This document shows positions 18,904 to 28,205 of a stretch of 61,669 nucleotides of DNA, piece after piece. The DNA lies in the NCBI GenBank assembly GCA_018001935.1, contig JAGNHB010000030.1, positions 1-61,669 on the forward strand. Direction: 5' to 3'. The notes under the pieces were generated by a model. It made no database searches. It was given only the letters and a program-made list of their open reading frames with translations, and was not told the origin of the DNA. The stretch comes from Acidobacteriota bacterium (GTDB lineage: Bacteria > Acidobacteriota > JAAYUB01). Numbering within the stretch: the stretch's first letter is position 1; each line of letters starts with the position of its first letter. Both the position numbers and the translations under genes were made by a program.

Positions 18904-19069
18904 ACCCTGTGATGGCTCAAACAAAGGCTTTACAGACAATTTCCCGTTGGTTTTCCGACTTCTTACGAACGCATCAAGTTTTACAAGGTGGAGCGGATGA
19001 CAGTCATGCAGGGGATCGTTCGCTGCTGTTTCCTCTGGATAAACTCTGGGGATAAAGCAGTAAGCAAAG

Positions 19070-19456
19070 TCATTCAAGGAGATGGGCCCCGTCGAGCCTG
19101 CCCAGCCGGGCGTCGAAAGTCGCCAGCGGGATCTCGGAGGCGGCACGGGCCGACTCCAGGATGAAGGCGTCCGCGAAGTCGATACCGGAAGCCTCCCAGC
19201 GGTCAAGAGCCGCTTCCAGGACCGCCGGTTGCTGAACATTGAACTCCGCCGCGTCCAGGAGCATCCGGACCACGGCACAGACCCTGCCCTTGTCGACCTT
19301 GTAACAGCATGACAGCACCCAGGCAAGCTCCAGTACGGTCAAGTGAGCCACCCAGACGGGCTTGTTACGGTTCAGGAATTCCAGGGCTTTCGCGTACTGT
19401 TCCGGATCGTCCCGGGTCACCAGTCGAACGAGAATGTTGGTATCGACCGCCGCCAT
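19070..19456 (-). CDS. vapC: PIN-domain toxin, VapC family
   Basis: A 128-residue predicted endoribonuclease. The four-acid PIN site is visible: Asp5 (VDTN), Glu43 (VLELAW), Asp93/Asp96 (DFADAF) and Asp115 (TFDARL). It begins 3 bases after the antitoxin stop, so the two are one transcription unit. Members of this family cleave tRNA or rRNA when the antitoxin is lost; the target here is unknown. The 170 bases between the rpsU terminator and this gene hold nothing I recognise. Confidence 0.9.
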   Translation of the reverse strand: MAAVDTNILVRLVTRDDPEQYAKALEFLNRNKPVWVAHLTVLELAWVLSCCYKVDKGRVCAVVRMLLDAAEFNVQQPAVLEAALDRWEASGIDFADAFILESARAASEIPLATFDARLGRLDGAHLLE

Positions 19457-19459
19457 GCG

Positions 19460-19738
19460 TCAATCCCCCGCCGCCGGCGCCGGATGCCGGGTCCGCACGG
19501 CCATAAAATCACGCCTGGCTTTCAGGATATCGTCGTCTGTCTGCCGGGACAGGGGGACCTCCTCCAGAAGGGCATGGATGTCCGCCAACGCTCGCCGCTT
19601 GGGACGGATCACGTACTCCCCGTTTGCCCCCCGATCCCAGATCAGCTCGGTTCCGGGCCCGATGTCCAGTTCTCTTCGAACGGCGGCCGGAATGGAAATC
19701 TGCCCCTGGCGGGTGACCCTCGATTGCGCAACTCGCAT
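19460..19738 (-). CDS. vapB: AbrB/SpoVT-fold antitoxin, VapB family
   Basis: A 92-residue protein. The N-terminal 45 residues are a swapped-hairpin AbrB DNA-binding domain (SRVTRQGQISIPAAVRREL, then PGTEL), and the C-terminal half is the likely toxin-binding tail. A strong ribosome-binding site (AAGGAGGACGAG) precedes the ATG. A palindrome over the -10 region fits autorepression by the VapBC complex, as known for the family. Part of this gene is duplicated in decayed form at 19935-20090. Confidence 0.9.
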   Translation of the reverse strand: MRVAQSRVTRQGQISIPAAVRRELDIGPGTELIWDRGANGEYVIRPKRRALADIHALLEEVPLSRQTDDDILKARRDFMAVRTRHPAPAAGD

Positions 19739-19761
19739 CTCGTCCTCCTTCGGATAGGCCT

Positions 19762-19797
19762 ATTACCTATGGTAATGAAATCAGTGCCCCCTGTCAA
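19762..19797 (-). promoter_or_regulatory. vapBC promoter with overlapping palindromic operator
   Basis: On the minus strand a perfect TTGACA (19797-19792) is followed after 17 bases by TACCAT (19774-19769). The inverted repeat ATTACC-TAT-GGTAAT (19762-19776) covers the -10, the expected place for AbrB-type autorepression. Confidence 0.75.
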
Positions 19798-19811
19798 GTG
19801 CAGGCTTGACA

Positions 19812-19880
19812 TTCGCACGCGCCGTCCCGGCGCGGGGGAGGGGGGGACCCGAAAGATCGTGGTGTGGAGAACGTGAGCGG
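19812..19880. repeat. Dispersed repeat arm with AGATCGTGGTGTGGAGAA tail
   Basis: A TTCGCACGCGCCGTCCCGG arm (19812-19837) is followed by a tail with GAAAGATCGTGGTGTGGAG. The tail recurs at 20534-20565 and 20610-20646, and the arm at 20581-20606 and in the hairpins at the window start. Confidence 0.7.
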
Positions 19881-19908
19881 GAAACAAATGACCCGGAACA
19901 AGTTGGTC

Positions 19909-20090
19909 GGCTCCAGGACCGCCGGGTGCCGAACATGGATATCCGCCAACGACCGCCGCTTGGGACGGATCACGTACTCCCCGTTTACCCCCCGCTCCCA
20001 GATCAGCTCGGTCCCGGGCCCGATGTCCAGATCGCTTCGAATCCGCCGCCCCTCTACACCGATTGAACCCCTGGCGGTGAACTTCGCCGC
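19909..20090 (-). pseudogene. Decayed, internally deleted copy of vapBC
   Basis: Bases 19935 to about 20090 match the antitoxin gene from about 19574 to 19715 at high identity, including CCGCTTGGGACGGATCACGT and GGGCCCGATGTCCAG. Bases 19909-19935 match an internal piece of the toxin gene (19213-19240, CCAGGACCGCCGG). The two pieces are fused, so the antitoxin 3' end and the toxin 5' end are gone, and the reading frame is not kept. It is flanked by the TTCGCACGCGCCGTCC repeat at 19812 and its relatives at 20.58 kb. Confidence 0.85.
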
Positions 20091-20257
20091 GTGCTCGATC
20101 CTCGCGGAAAGTCGTTCATCCCCTGCCCGGATCAGCCGGGCGCGCTCGAAGAGGATGACGACCCCCTTTCCCCAACCGGCCTTTCCCCGGGGCTCGGGCG
20201 AAGCACCCCTTTTCCCGCCTTCATCCCGCCCGTGTTTCGCTTTCGCCCCGCCTATAT

Positions 20258-20350
20258 CCGGCCTTCGCCCCTTCCTCGTCCGGCCTTCGCCCCGCCTATG
20301 TCCGGCCTTCGCCCCGCCTATGTCCGGCCTTCGCCCCGCCCATGTCCCGC
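20258..20350. repeat. 22-base tandem repeat
   Basis: Three well-conserved units beginning CCGGCCTTCGCCCCGCCTAT at 20280, 20302 and 20324, with degenerate units on either side. A looser relative (TTCGCCCGCTTTCGTCCCGCC) lies at 56122-56180. I see no gene between the VapB remnant and 20731. Confidence 0.7.
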
Positions 20351-20415
20351 CTTCTCCCCGTCCTCATCCGACCTTTGTCCCGTTCTCGTCCCGCATGGAT
20401 CGTGGGCTTTGCCTC

Positions 20416-20534
20416 TTCACCCCGTCAGGGGTGAAATATTTGTAGAAAAAGCGGTTATATAGATCCCCCCCCGCGCGCCGCCGGCCGGTGAACGGGCCCC
20501 GCAGCACGATTTCCCCCCGGCGGCGCGCGGGGGA
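20416..20534. repeat. Palindromic element, half copy (GGGGTGAAATATTTGTAG family)
   Basis: A CACCCCGTCAGGGGTG hairpin plus AAATATTTGTAGAAA (20418-20453) is followed by a large GC-rich inverted repeat whose arms contain CCCGCGCGCCGCCGG (20470-20484) and its complement (20518-20532). The fuller version is at 28752-28921. Confidence 0.75.
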
Positions 20535-20580
20535 ACCCGAAAGATCGTGGTGTGGAGAACGCGAGTGGTCCACGTCAGGA

Positions 20581-20711
20581 GTTCGCACGCGCCGTCCCGG
20601 CGCGGGGGAGTAGCGAACCCGGAAGATCATGGTGTGGAGAATGTGAGTGGTCCGCGTCGAGACGACGCGTACGAACCTCATCTTGTCCGCGTCGAGACGA
20701 CGCGTACGAAC
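20581..20711. repeat. Cluster of CGCGTACGAAC repeat arms
   Basis: One GTTCGCACGCGCCGTCC arm (20581-20606) and two direct copies of the GACGACGCGTACGAAC arm (20651-20676 and 20686-20711). These are the two arm types that pair as hairpins at 10-63 and 102-155, here not arranged as a hairpin. The cluster ends 20 bases from the LamG gene stop. Confidence 0.7.
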
Positions 20712-20730
20712 GTCGGTGGGGGAAAAGGGC

Positions 20731-23700
20731 TCAGTTGTACGTCGAGGGGTGCGGGGGGCCCTCCGGGTTGGCCGGGGGAAGGGTGACCTGCACCGGGGGG
20801 TGGACGGTGGAGACGCCGTAGCTGTCCACGTCCTCCAGGCGGTACCACCAGGTGCGCACCGGCCCCACGGCGTCGTCCACCCACTCGTACACCGCGCCGG
20901 TGACCTCGTTGCCCCGGGCGGGGAGGATCGCGGGGTTGAGCCGCTCCCACGGCCCGTCCGCCGTCTCGGCCCGCTGCACGTAAAAGCCGAGGTTGTCCAG
21001 CTCCGACAGCGTCTCCCACCGCACCACCACCCCCAGGGGCAGCACCGGCGTCGCCGTGAACCACGCCAGGTCCACCAGGAGAGGTGCGTCCTTGTCGGCG
21101 AGGGTGAGCCGGGTGGCTTGGTATTGGGCGAACGGGACAGAGGATTGAACAAGATAGCCCGTGCCCTGGCCGGTGAATTCCGCATAGCCGTTCCACGTCT
21201 CGGGCACCGTGGAGAGGAAGAGCCTCAAATCCGCTTCATCGCAATCGTTCAACTCGCTGCTGTCGTAATAGAAAGTGACGGTCGCAGAACAGGCCTTGTT
21301 GGGGACAACGTCGTAGCTTCGCAGAATCCCTTCACGACTGAAGGCCCCGACCTCCGCGGCGTGCCGGCGGGTCACGGTGAAGGTGATCGGGAACCCGCCG
21401 GTCGGGACGACGCTCGACAGGTCCAGGCCGAGGCCGGCGATGTCCTCCTTGGCGCCGGTCATGGTGTAACTGGCCTCGATGGAACCGTCCGTCCCCTTGA
21501 CGGTGCAGCCCGGGTTCTCCACGAGGGTCCCCGAACCGAGGAACTTGATGTCGTTGCCGTTCAGGTCGATATCCCCCTGGGTGACGGTCACGGTGCCCCC
21601 GTCGAGGATCTCGAACGTGACCGGGGGGTACAGGCCAACCAGGACCAGGTCGGCGGACCCGGAATTGTCGAGGACGAGGTTGTACGCCGAGGTCCCCCAG
21701 ACGAAGCACTACCTCGAACTCCCAACAAAAGCCAGGGTACCCGTCGCACAGGCGAAGGGCGCCTGGGAGGTGCCGAAGAAATGGCCCGAGACGCTGATCT
21801 TCCGGCTGTTGTCGAGGTAGAAGTTCTCGCCGACGTGCAGGTGATGGCAGGCCCGGTCCCCGGTGGTGCTGTTGAGCCTCGGTTGCGTGTCGGAAGGGGA
21901 ATACGCCGGTGATTTGTGCAGGCCCGCGTTGTCCGTCGCCGTCGGCACGGCGTAGCGGCTCCAGTTGCCCGGGAGGTCCCAGCGGGAACTCGCCGGGGGA
22001 TTCCCTGCGCTACTCTCGGCGCCGATCCAGGTGTAGAACGCGGTGGACGAACCAAAGACGGGGTAGGTGGAGGAATAGCTGAGGGTGCCCTGGTTCCCTC
22101 CCCCGGAGTGGTCGGCCAGGCGCGTGCCGAGCGCGGCGTTGTCCTGGCCGGCCGTTCCGAAATCCATCCGGAAATAGAGGACCAGGCCGTAATCCGTCCC
22201 GACCAGGTTGCGGAAAATGCAGCCGGGGATCGTTTCGATGGGGGAGTAGTCGTCGAGGTTGTAGTTCCAGATCCGGACCTCGTCGAGCGAGGCGCCCAGG
22301 CAGGGGGTGGCCCCGGACTGGTAGCGCCCCACGTAGAGGGGGTTGGCGGCGCTGGCGGTGCACCCGTCGTAGAAACCGTCGGCGGTGGCGTCGGCAATGC
22401 CGTCCAAATAGATGTAAACCGTTCCGGCGTAATGGGTCACCGTCACGTGGTGCCACGTGCCGTCCATCACCGCCGCCGTGGAGGTCAAGGTCGTTGCGGT
22501 GTCGGAGAACCGGAGCTTGCCTTCGCCGGACCCCGTCACCTCGACGAGGTAACCGCCGGAGGCGTCCGTGTGGTCGATCACGGCCCGGTCGCCCGCGGGG
22601 GCGGCGCCCTTGATCCAGAACATGAGGGTGAAGCTCCCCGTGGAAAAGTCCAGGGAGGCGTCGTCCGCCACCGCGACGTAGTCCTCGGACCCGTCCAGGG
22701 TCAGGGCGTTTTTCGGCCCGGCGAAGGCCCCGGACCGGCGATACTCACTCGTGCCGCTCCAACTGAGGTCCTCGGCCGTTTCAACGCTGTCGTTCCCGTC
22801 GCCGTCGAACTTGTAGTAATGCTGGAGGCCGCACTCGGTGCCCGACAGCGCGGTGGACATGTTGTCGTAGATCTCCGTCTGCGTCCGCGCTACCGACCAG
22901 CAACGGACTTCTTCGATGTCGCCATTCCAGTAATAATCGCTGGAGGAGGAACCCTTGTAGTATTGTCCGCGACCCACCATGAAGGTGCTGAAGCTTGTCG
23001 CCAGCGCTGCGGTGGTTGAACCGACGGATGAGCCGTTCAGGTAGAACTCGAGGCTGGCGCCGTCGAAAGTCATCGCGTAGTGGTTCCACGCGTCTTTGAC
23101 GATGGTGCCGGAACTGGCCACCGTGGCCCAGGTGAAACCGTCGCTGATGCCGGCCTCGGCCTTCCCGTCCCCGTTGACCCGGATATAGTACCCGCTGGGG
23201 TATTCTGAGTCTTCATTCTGCGAGACGATGTACTGGTCGGCGGGGGTTTCGCTGGCGCACCGGGCCCAGGCTTCGACGGTGAACGCCTTGGATGGAAAGA
23301 GGACCGAAGAGGAGGAAAAGTAGTCGGTGGCGCCGTCCAGGGTCACATAGCTCTGGCAGACGCCGGAACCGCCGCTGACGAAGGTGCCCGTGCCGCCCAG
23401 GTTGTCCGGGCGGGTGGCATCCTGGGCATTGCCGTCGAACTTGTAGTAAAGCAGGAGCTTGCAGATGGCGTCGGTGAAGGAGGTGAACATGCTGCCGCAG
23501 ATCTCGGCCTGCGTCCGGGCGACCGACCAGTAGCGGACTTCGTCGATGTGCCCGGTCCAGTTGTAATCGGACCCGGCGTACTGCCCGCACCCGACGGTGA
23601 AGTAGGAGTCGCTGTGGAACGGCGTCACGGCCTCGGACCCGATGCGAACGCCGTTCAGGTAAAAAAGCATATTGGTGCCGTCGTACACCAGGGCGTAGTG

Positions 23701-24081
23701 GTTCCAGTCCCCCTGATCGATGTCGAAAGAGGAGGTTGCCGTCACCCAGCTGGAACCGTTCCCGATACCCGCCTCGGCGTACCCGGAAGCGTTGACCCGG
23801 AGGTAGTAGCCGTGCCGGCTGGCGCCGTCGTCGTCGTTCTTGGAGACGATGAACTGGCTGGCGGGGTCGGCGCTGTCGCACCGGGCCCAGGCTTCCACGG
23901 TGAACGCCCCGGTCGGGGAGGCGATCGCGGACGAGTCCAGATAGGTGGAACCGGACAGCCAGGCGCACCCGCCGTCCCCGATCCCCGCGAGCGCGGGGGC
24001 GGAAAGGGCCAGCGCCGCCAGGGCGACGAGAAGGGGGCGTCCGGCTTCGAGCATCCGTCGGGTTCCGTGCGTTGTCTTCAT
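20731..24081 (-). pseudogene. LamG-domain secreted protein interrupted by an in-frame TAG
   Basis: Read on the minus strand from the ATG at 24081 (after GGGAGGTCCCC), the frame encodes a signal peptide and three concanavalin A-like LamG_3 domains (about 30-215, 220-440, 450-640), each with GxFTVEAWAR- and NHYAxxxDG-type motifs. A TAG at 21711-21709 stops it after 790 residues. The same frame continues without shift through CFVWGTSAYNLVLDNSG to a natural stop at 20731, giving 1116 residues in all. The tail has a beta-sandwich and a FYVQRAETADGPWERLN module common at the end of bacterial surface proteins. The stop could be a CAG-to-TAG mutation, an assembly error or readthrough. TAG is an ordinary stop elsewhere here (metK, ispF, nadA), so loss of the C-terminal third is most likely. 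Confidence 0.82.
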
Positions 24082-24122
24082 GGGGACCTCCCGCCCGGGG
24101 GCGTGTTCTCTGAAGTGAATCA

Positions 24123-24128
24123 ATTATA
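24123..24128 (-). promoter_or_regulatory. Extended -10 element for the LamG gene
   Basis: A perfect TATAAT on the minus strand, preceded by TGA (TGATATAAT), about 40 bases upstream of the ATG at 24081. No convincing -35 is seen, as is usual for extended -10 promoters. Confidence 0.55.
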
Positions 24129-24340
24129 TCACAGTTGATGAACGGCCGGCGGTCGCAAATCACAAAAGCGTCGATGGGGGTGAAAAAGGGGCCGAAGCGT
24201 TCGCCCCGTCGGGCGGCCGACGCGTCGGGCCGTACGCGATCAGTCGGAGCCGCGCGCGTAAGCAAGCGGTCAAATTCCCGGGGACCCTCGCGCCTGCCGG
24301 GCAACGCGGTGAGTTGCGGTGGACGATGGCGATTCTCAAT

Positions 24341-24402
24341 AACCGCTCCCTTACGGTCGCGGGTCTGACTTGACCGCTCCCTTACGGTCGCGGCTCTGAC
24401 TG
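24341..24402. repeat. Tandem ACCGCTCCCTTACGGTCGCGG repeat
   Basis: Two units of about 31 bases (24342 and 24373), each with CCGCTCCCTTACGGTCGCGG followed by TCTGACT. Within each unit CCGCTCCCTTACGGTCGCGG is nearly palindromic. The 460 bases between the LamG gene and the C25 peptidase gene otherwise hold only a possible TATGAT -10 at 24442-24447. Confidence 0.7.
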
Positions 24403-24587
24403 GACTGCTTCTCCCCCCTTTCCGTGTGCGTCATGACGTGGTATGATTTTGACAACGCTTCGGAGGGGGAGACGGCGCGGAAGGGTTCAGGCGCGGGGGA
24501 TCGCCGCCCGCGAGCGTTCACGGCCCCGCGGCGGCCGGGGCGCGTGCCGCCCCGGGAGGGGTGGACATTTTTCGGGAGGAGGGCCCC

Positions 24588-27500
24588 ATGATTCGATTCC
24601 GGCGACCCCGCACCCGGTGGGTGACCGCCGCCCTGGCCCTGGCCGCCGCGGCGGCGTTCGCCCCCGCCGCGACCCCGTCGGCGGGCGGGCGGCACCTCGA
24701 ACTCGTCCTGGAAACCCCCGCGTACCGCCTGGAACCGGGGGACGGCCGCCCGGGCGCCCGGCGGGTCGTCCTGCCGGGGTGGGGGCGCACCACCGAGCCG
24801 GGCCGGCCCGAACTGCCGGTGTGGACGCAGCTGGTCCAGGTGCCGGCGGAGGGGGAAATCCGGGTCCGGGCCGTGGTGGAGGGGGAGCGCGTCCTCCCCG
24901 GCTTCCAGCCCGTCCTGGTGGGGGCGCCGTCCGGGGGGGGCGAGGCGGGAGACCTGCTGGGTGATGGTCGTTCCCCGCTCCCGCCGGGGCCCTTTCCCGC
25001 CGCCGCCGTCGAGATCTCCCCCCGGATGCGCCTGCGGGGGACGGTCCTGGCCCGGCTCCGCGCCTGCCCCTTCCGATGGGACGCCGGCAGCGGCGAGCTT
25101 CGGGTGGCCCGCCGGATGATCCTCCACGTGGATTTCGAGACGCCCCTCCAACCGGGGGATCCCCGCTCGGACGCCTGCCGGCCGCTGGCGGCGCTGCCCC
25201 CCCTGGAGCGCGACTTCGAGGCGGCCAAGCGGGGCGTGCTGCCCAACCGGGCCCCCGACGGCCCTTCCGGCGGGATGCAGCCCGAACCCCGGGCCTTCCG
25301 TGCGCCCGCCGGCCCCACCACCGACGCCCTCAAGCTGTCTTTCCGCGCGGGGGGCATGGCCCGGCTCGGCTACGAGGCCCTGGCCGCGGCGGGCCTCCCC
25401 GCCGGCATCGACCCCGCCGCGTTCCGGGTGGTCTGCCAGGGGCGCGACGTGGCCCTGCGGGTGGCCTCGGACGACGCCGCCTTCGGGCCCGGCGACGCGG
25501 TGGAATTTTTCACCGAGCCCTTCGTCGACAGCTACACCGACACCAACGTCTACTGGCTGACGTGGGAGGGGCCGCCCGGCCCGCGCATCGGGGCCCGCGA
25601 CGGCGCCCCGTCCGGCCTGGAGCCGGCCGCCCCCCGGTACACCCGCACCCGGCAGTTCGAGGAGAACAAGCTCTGGTGGGGCAACACCCCCGGCGCCCCC
25701 GAAAACGACTACTGGTTCTGGGAGAAGTTCACGTCGCCCATGATTCGCTCCTACACCCTGACGGCGCCGGATTACGACCCGGCGGCCGGAACGCCCCCGG
25801 TTTTCCGGGCCGTTCTCCAGGGGCGTTCCGTCTCGGCGCCCCACCCCAACCACGTGCTTCGGGTCTCGTTCAACGCCGTGGCCCTGGGGGAGGACCAGTG
25901 GGACGGCCAGGATGTCTCCGTGCCGTTCCACACCATCCCCCCGGGGGTGCTCAAGGCGGGGGCGAACACCGTCACCCTCGAGTCGCCCGGCGCGGCCGGC
26001 GGCGCCGTGGACGTCTTTTACCTCAACCGCCTGGAGCTGAGCTACCCCAGCCTTTTCCGGGCCGAGGGGGACTGCATTGACTTCACACTGGACACCGAGG
26101 GGCCGACCCGGGTGGAGGTCCCGGGCTTCGGTTCGCCCGGGGTCCGGGTCTTCGACGTCACGGACGCCGACCTTCCCGTCGAAATCACCGGGGTCCAGGT
26201 GTCCCCGGAGGGCGCGGGTTACCGGGCCGTGTTCACCCTCGCCGAAAGCGGGGCGCACCGCTGTGTGGCCGTGTGCGGGCCCGCCTGGCTGAGCCCGGAT
26301 TCCATTCGGCTGCGCCACCCGCTCCCCCCCGCCGGCCCGCCCGACGGCGCCGACCTTCTCCTGGTCACCGCCGAGGACTTCCTGGAGTCATTGCAGCCCC
26401 TGGCGGATCTGCGCGAGCGCCAGGGCGTCCGCGTGGCGCTCGTGGGGGTGGAAGCCCTCTACGACGCGTTCAACTGGGGTATTTTCAACCCCCGGGCCGT
26501 GAAGGACTTCATCGCGTGGGCCTACTGGGCTTGGCCGGGGCCGCGCCCGTCGTACGTCCTCTTCGTGGGCGACGCCGACCTGGACTACCACGACCACACC
26601 GGGACGGGCCGACGCAACCGTGTCCCGGTCTACACCCGGAAGACCTTCGACCTCGGCCTGACGCCCATGGACAACTGGTATGCCTGCGTGGACGGCGACG
26701 ACCCGGTGCCCGACCTTTTCCAGGGGAGGCTGCCGGCCGTCGATGCCGCGGCGGCCGCCGCCGTGGTGCAGAAGGTCATGCACTACGAGTCCGGGCAGGG
26801 GGTGGCGCCGCTTCGGGTGAACCTCACCGCCGATAACGACGCCCCGGTTTTCCAGGCGGTTTCCGAAGAGGTTTCGGCCTTCATCCCGGAGACCTACCAG
26901 CGGGACCGGGTATACCTCAGCCAGTACACCAACTTCACCCAGGCACGGAACGATCTCTTCGCGTCTTTCAACCGCGGGGTGAGCTTCTCCAATTTCGTCG
27001 GCCACGGCTCCATCACCAACTGGGCGGGCGAGATGATCTGCCGGAACAGCGACATGGTACGGCTGGCGGACGGGATGCCGCTCATGTTCGTCATGTCCAC
27101 GACGTGCCTGAACGCCTACTTCGCCCACCCCGAGTACTACTCGCTGGGGGAGGCGTTCCTGGCTGTCCCGGGGAAGGGGGCCGTGGCCTGTTTCATGTCG
27201 TCGGGGCTGACCTACGACTGGGAAAACCAGGTGACCGACCTCGCCCTGGTGAAACTGGTCTTCGCGGAGAACTGCACCCTGCTCGGCCCCGCGACCCTCC
27301 GTGCCCGCCTGGAGGCTTACCGGACCGGGGCCACCTCGCTGGTCCTCGACACCTACCAGCTCCTGGGCGACCCGATGACCCGCCTGAGAACCGCGCCGCT
27401 CGGGGACGTGGACGGGAGCGGGGCCTTCGACGCCTCGGATCTTTACGTGATTGCGGCGGTGCTCGCCGGGGAAGTGGTAGAGGGGAAACCGCCCTGCCGA

Positions 27501-27611
27501 ATTCCGGACGCGGCGGACTTCAACCGGAACCGGCGGCTGGACGCCCAAGACCTGGCCATGGCCACGGCCCTGCTGGTCGGGGTGTTGCCCTGGCCGATCC
27601 CGCCCGCCTGA
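24588..27611 (+). CDS. Gingipain-like C25 cysteine peptidase with C-terminal dockerin
   Basis: A 1007-residue secreted protein. The ATG at 24588 follows GGGAGGAGGG and opens a signal peptide (about 1-30). Residues 35-230 resemble the C25 propeptide, and the catalytic domain spans about 590-930. The dyad is visible as His806 in VGHGSITNW and Cys840 in STTCLNAYF, with VLFVGDADLDY and LLGDPMTRL as family landmarks. Residues about 940-1005 form a type I dockerin: two Ca-binding loops (DVDGSGAFDASD and DFNRNRRLDAQD). Dockerins bind cohesins, so the enzyme may be mounted on a scaffold or the cell surface; no cohesin is encoded in this window. It should degrade extracellular protein. Confidence 0.88.
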   Translation: MIRFRRPRTRWVTAALALAAAAAFAPAATPSAGGRHLELVLETPAYRLEPGDGRPGARRVVLPGWGRTTEPGRPELPVWTQLVQVPAEGEIRVRAVVEGERVLPGFQPVLVGAPSGGGEAGDLLGDGRSPLPPGPFPAAAVEISPRMRLRGTVLARLRACPFRWDAGSGELRVARRMILHVDFETPLQPGDPRSDACRPLAALPPLERDFEAAKRGVLPNRAPDGPSGGMQPEPRAFRAPAGPTTDALKLSFRAGGMARLGYEALAAAGLPAGIDPAAFRVVCQGRDVALRVASDDAAFGPGDAVEFFTEPFVDSYTDTNVYWLTWEGPPGPRIGARDGAPSGLEPAAPRYTRTRQFEENKLWWGNTPGAPENDYWFWEKFTSPMIRSYTLTAPDYDPAAGTPPVFRAVLQGRSVSAPHPNHVLRVSFNAVALGEDQWDGQDVSVPFHTIPPGVLKAGANTVTLESPGAAGGAVDVFYLNRLELSYPSLFRAEGDCIDFTLDTEGPTRVEVPGFGSPGVRVFDVTDADLPVEITGVQVSPEGAGYRAVFTLAESGAHRCVAVCGPAWLSPDSIRLRHPLPPAGPPDGADLLLVTAEDFLESLQPLADLRERQGVRVALVGVEALYDAFNWGIFNPRAVKDFIAWAYWAWPGPRPSYVLFVGDADLDYHDHTGTGRRNRVPVYTRKTFDLGLTPMDNWYACVDGDDPVPDLFQGRLPAVDAAAAAAVVQKVMHYESGQGVAPLRVNLTADNDAPVFQAVSEEVSAFIPETYQRDRVYLSQYTNFTQARNDLFASFNRGVSFSNFVGHGSITNWAGEMICRNSDMVRLADGMPLMFVMSTTCLNAYFAHPEYYSLGEAFLAVPGKGAVACFMSSGLTYDWENQVTDLALVKLVFAENCTLLGPATLRARLEAYRTGATSLVLDTYQLLGDPMTRLRTAPLGDVDGSGAFDASDLYVIAAVLAGEVVEGKPPCRIPDAADFNRNRRLDAQDLAMATALLVGVLPWPIPPA

Positions 27612-27732
27612 CCGGGAAAGGCAAAGTTGCTAACGCCACCCCCAAGGACGGACGAAAATCCTGGATCTTCGAATTGCGTGATGAACCCAGTTGGCCGCTT
27701 CACCCCGTTTGCCCGGACGGGGAAGGCCCGAC

Positions 27733-27912
27733 CTAGCGGGGGGGCGGCTCCCCAGGCTTGCTGCCGGGCGGCGAGTAAGGCGTGCACGCCTGCGCGGGGC
27801 CCATCTCCTGCAACAGTTCCTCCGGGGTGTAGGTCCGGATGCGGGGCGGGACCCAGACCTGGCGTTCCGCTTCCTTGGCTTCGGTCACGCGGTTTTCCGT
27901 TGCTGAATCCAT
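27733..27912 (-). CDS. Small peptide gene, possible RiPP-like precursor
   Basis: A 59-residue ORF read from the ATG at 27912. AGGGGGAGAGG lies directly upstream, and a good promoter sits 60-85 bases upstream. An ATG at 27957 in the same frame would start about 5 bases after the predicted transcription start and is less likely. The N-terminal part is charged and helical (DSATENRVTEAKEAER); then comes VWVPPRIRTYTPEELLQEMG, then GPAQACTPYSPPG and a Pro-rich end. A short leader ending in a Tyr-Thr-x-Glu-Glu-Leu segment followed by GPAQ-Cys resembles, from memory, small peptide precursors in many Gram-negatives. No modifying enzyme is adjacent, so the function is unproven. Confidence 0.6.
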   Translation of the reverse strand: MDSATENRVTEAKEAERQVWVPPRIRTYTPEELLQEMGPAQACTPYSPPGSKPGEPPPR

Positions 27913-27969
27913 CCTCTCCCCCTGCGTCGTCCGTTTGTCCTCTTCTTCACCCCTCATCCGATATAAGTT

Positions 27970-27998
27970 ACTCTAACACACTGTCGGAATTGTGACAA
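27970..27998 (-). promoter_or_regulatory. Predicted promoter of the small peptide gene
   Basis: Minus-strand TTGTCA (27998-27993), a 17-base spacer and TAGAGT (27975-27970). Leader to the chosen ATG is about 50 bases. Confidence 0.55.
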
Positions 27999-28205
27999 GC
28001 GCTTTGTTGAAGGGGAAAAACACCCGGCGCTCACCGCGAGGGGATGACGACGGGGCCGTTGAACCCCGGAGGGAACCCGGGAGGACACCCTGACCCGAAG
28101 CGGAGGGAGCCAAGCGTTGCCCTCCCCCTGGCTCCGTGATCGCAACGCCGGTTTTGAAGGGGCCGTCGCGCCTTCGGCTTTTCACACGGACAACAACACG
28201 TGACA

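Noticed and set aside
20091..20462. 123-codon Pro-rich reading frame
   Set aside because: It is the translation of the 22-base tandem repeat, with no start signal.
21332..21709. Alternative frame to explain the LamG interruption as a frameshift
   Set aside because: Translation shows that the same frame continues after the TAG without a shift, so a nonsense codon, not a frameshift, separates the two parts.
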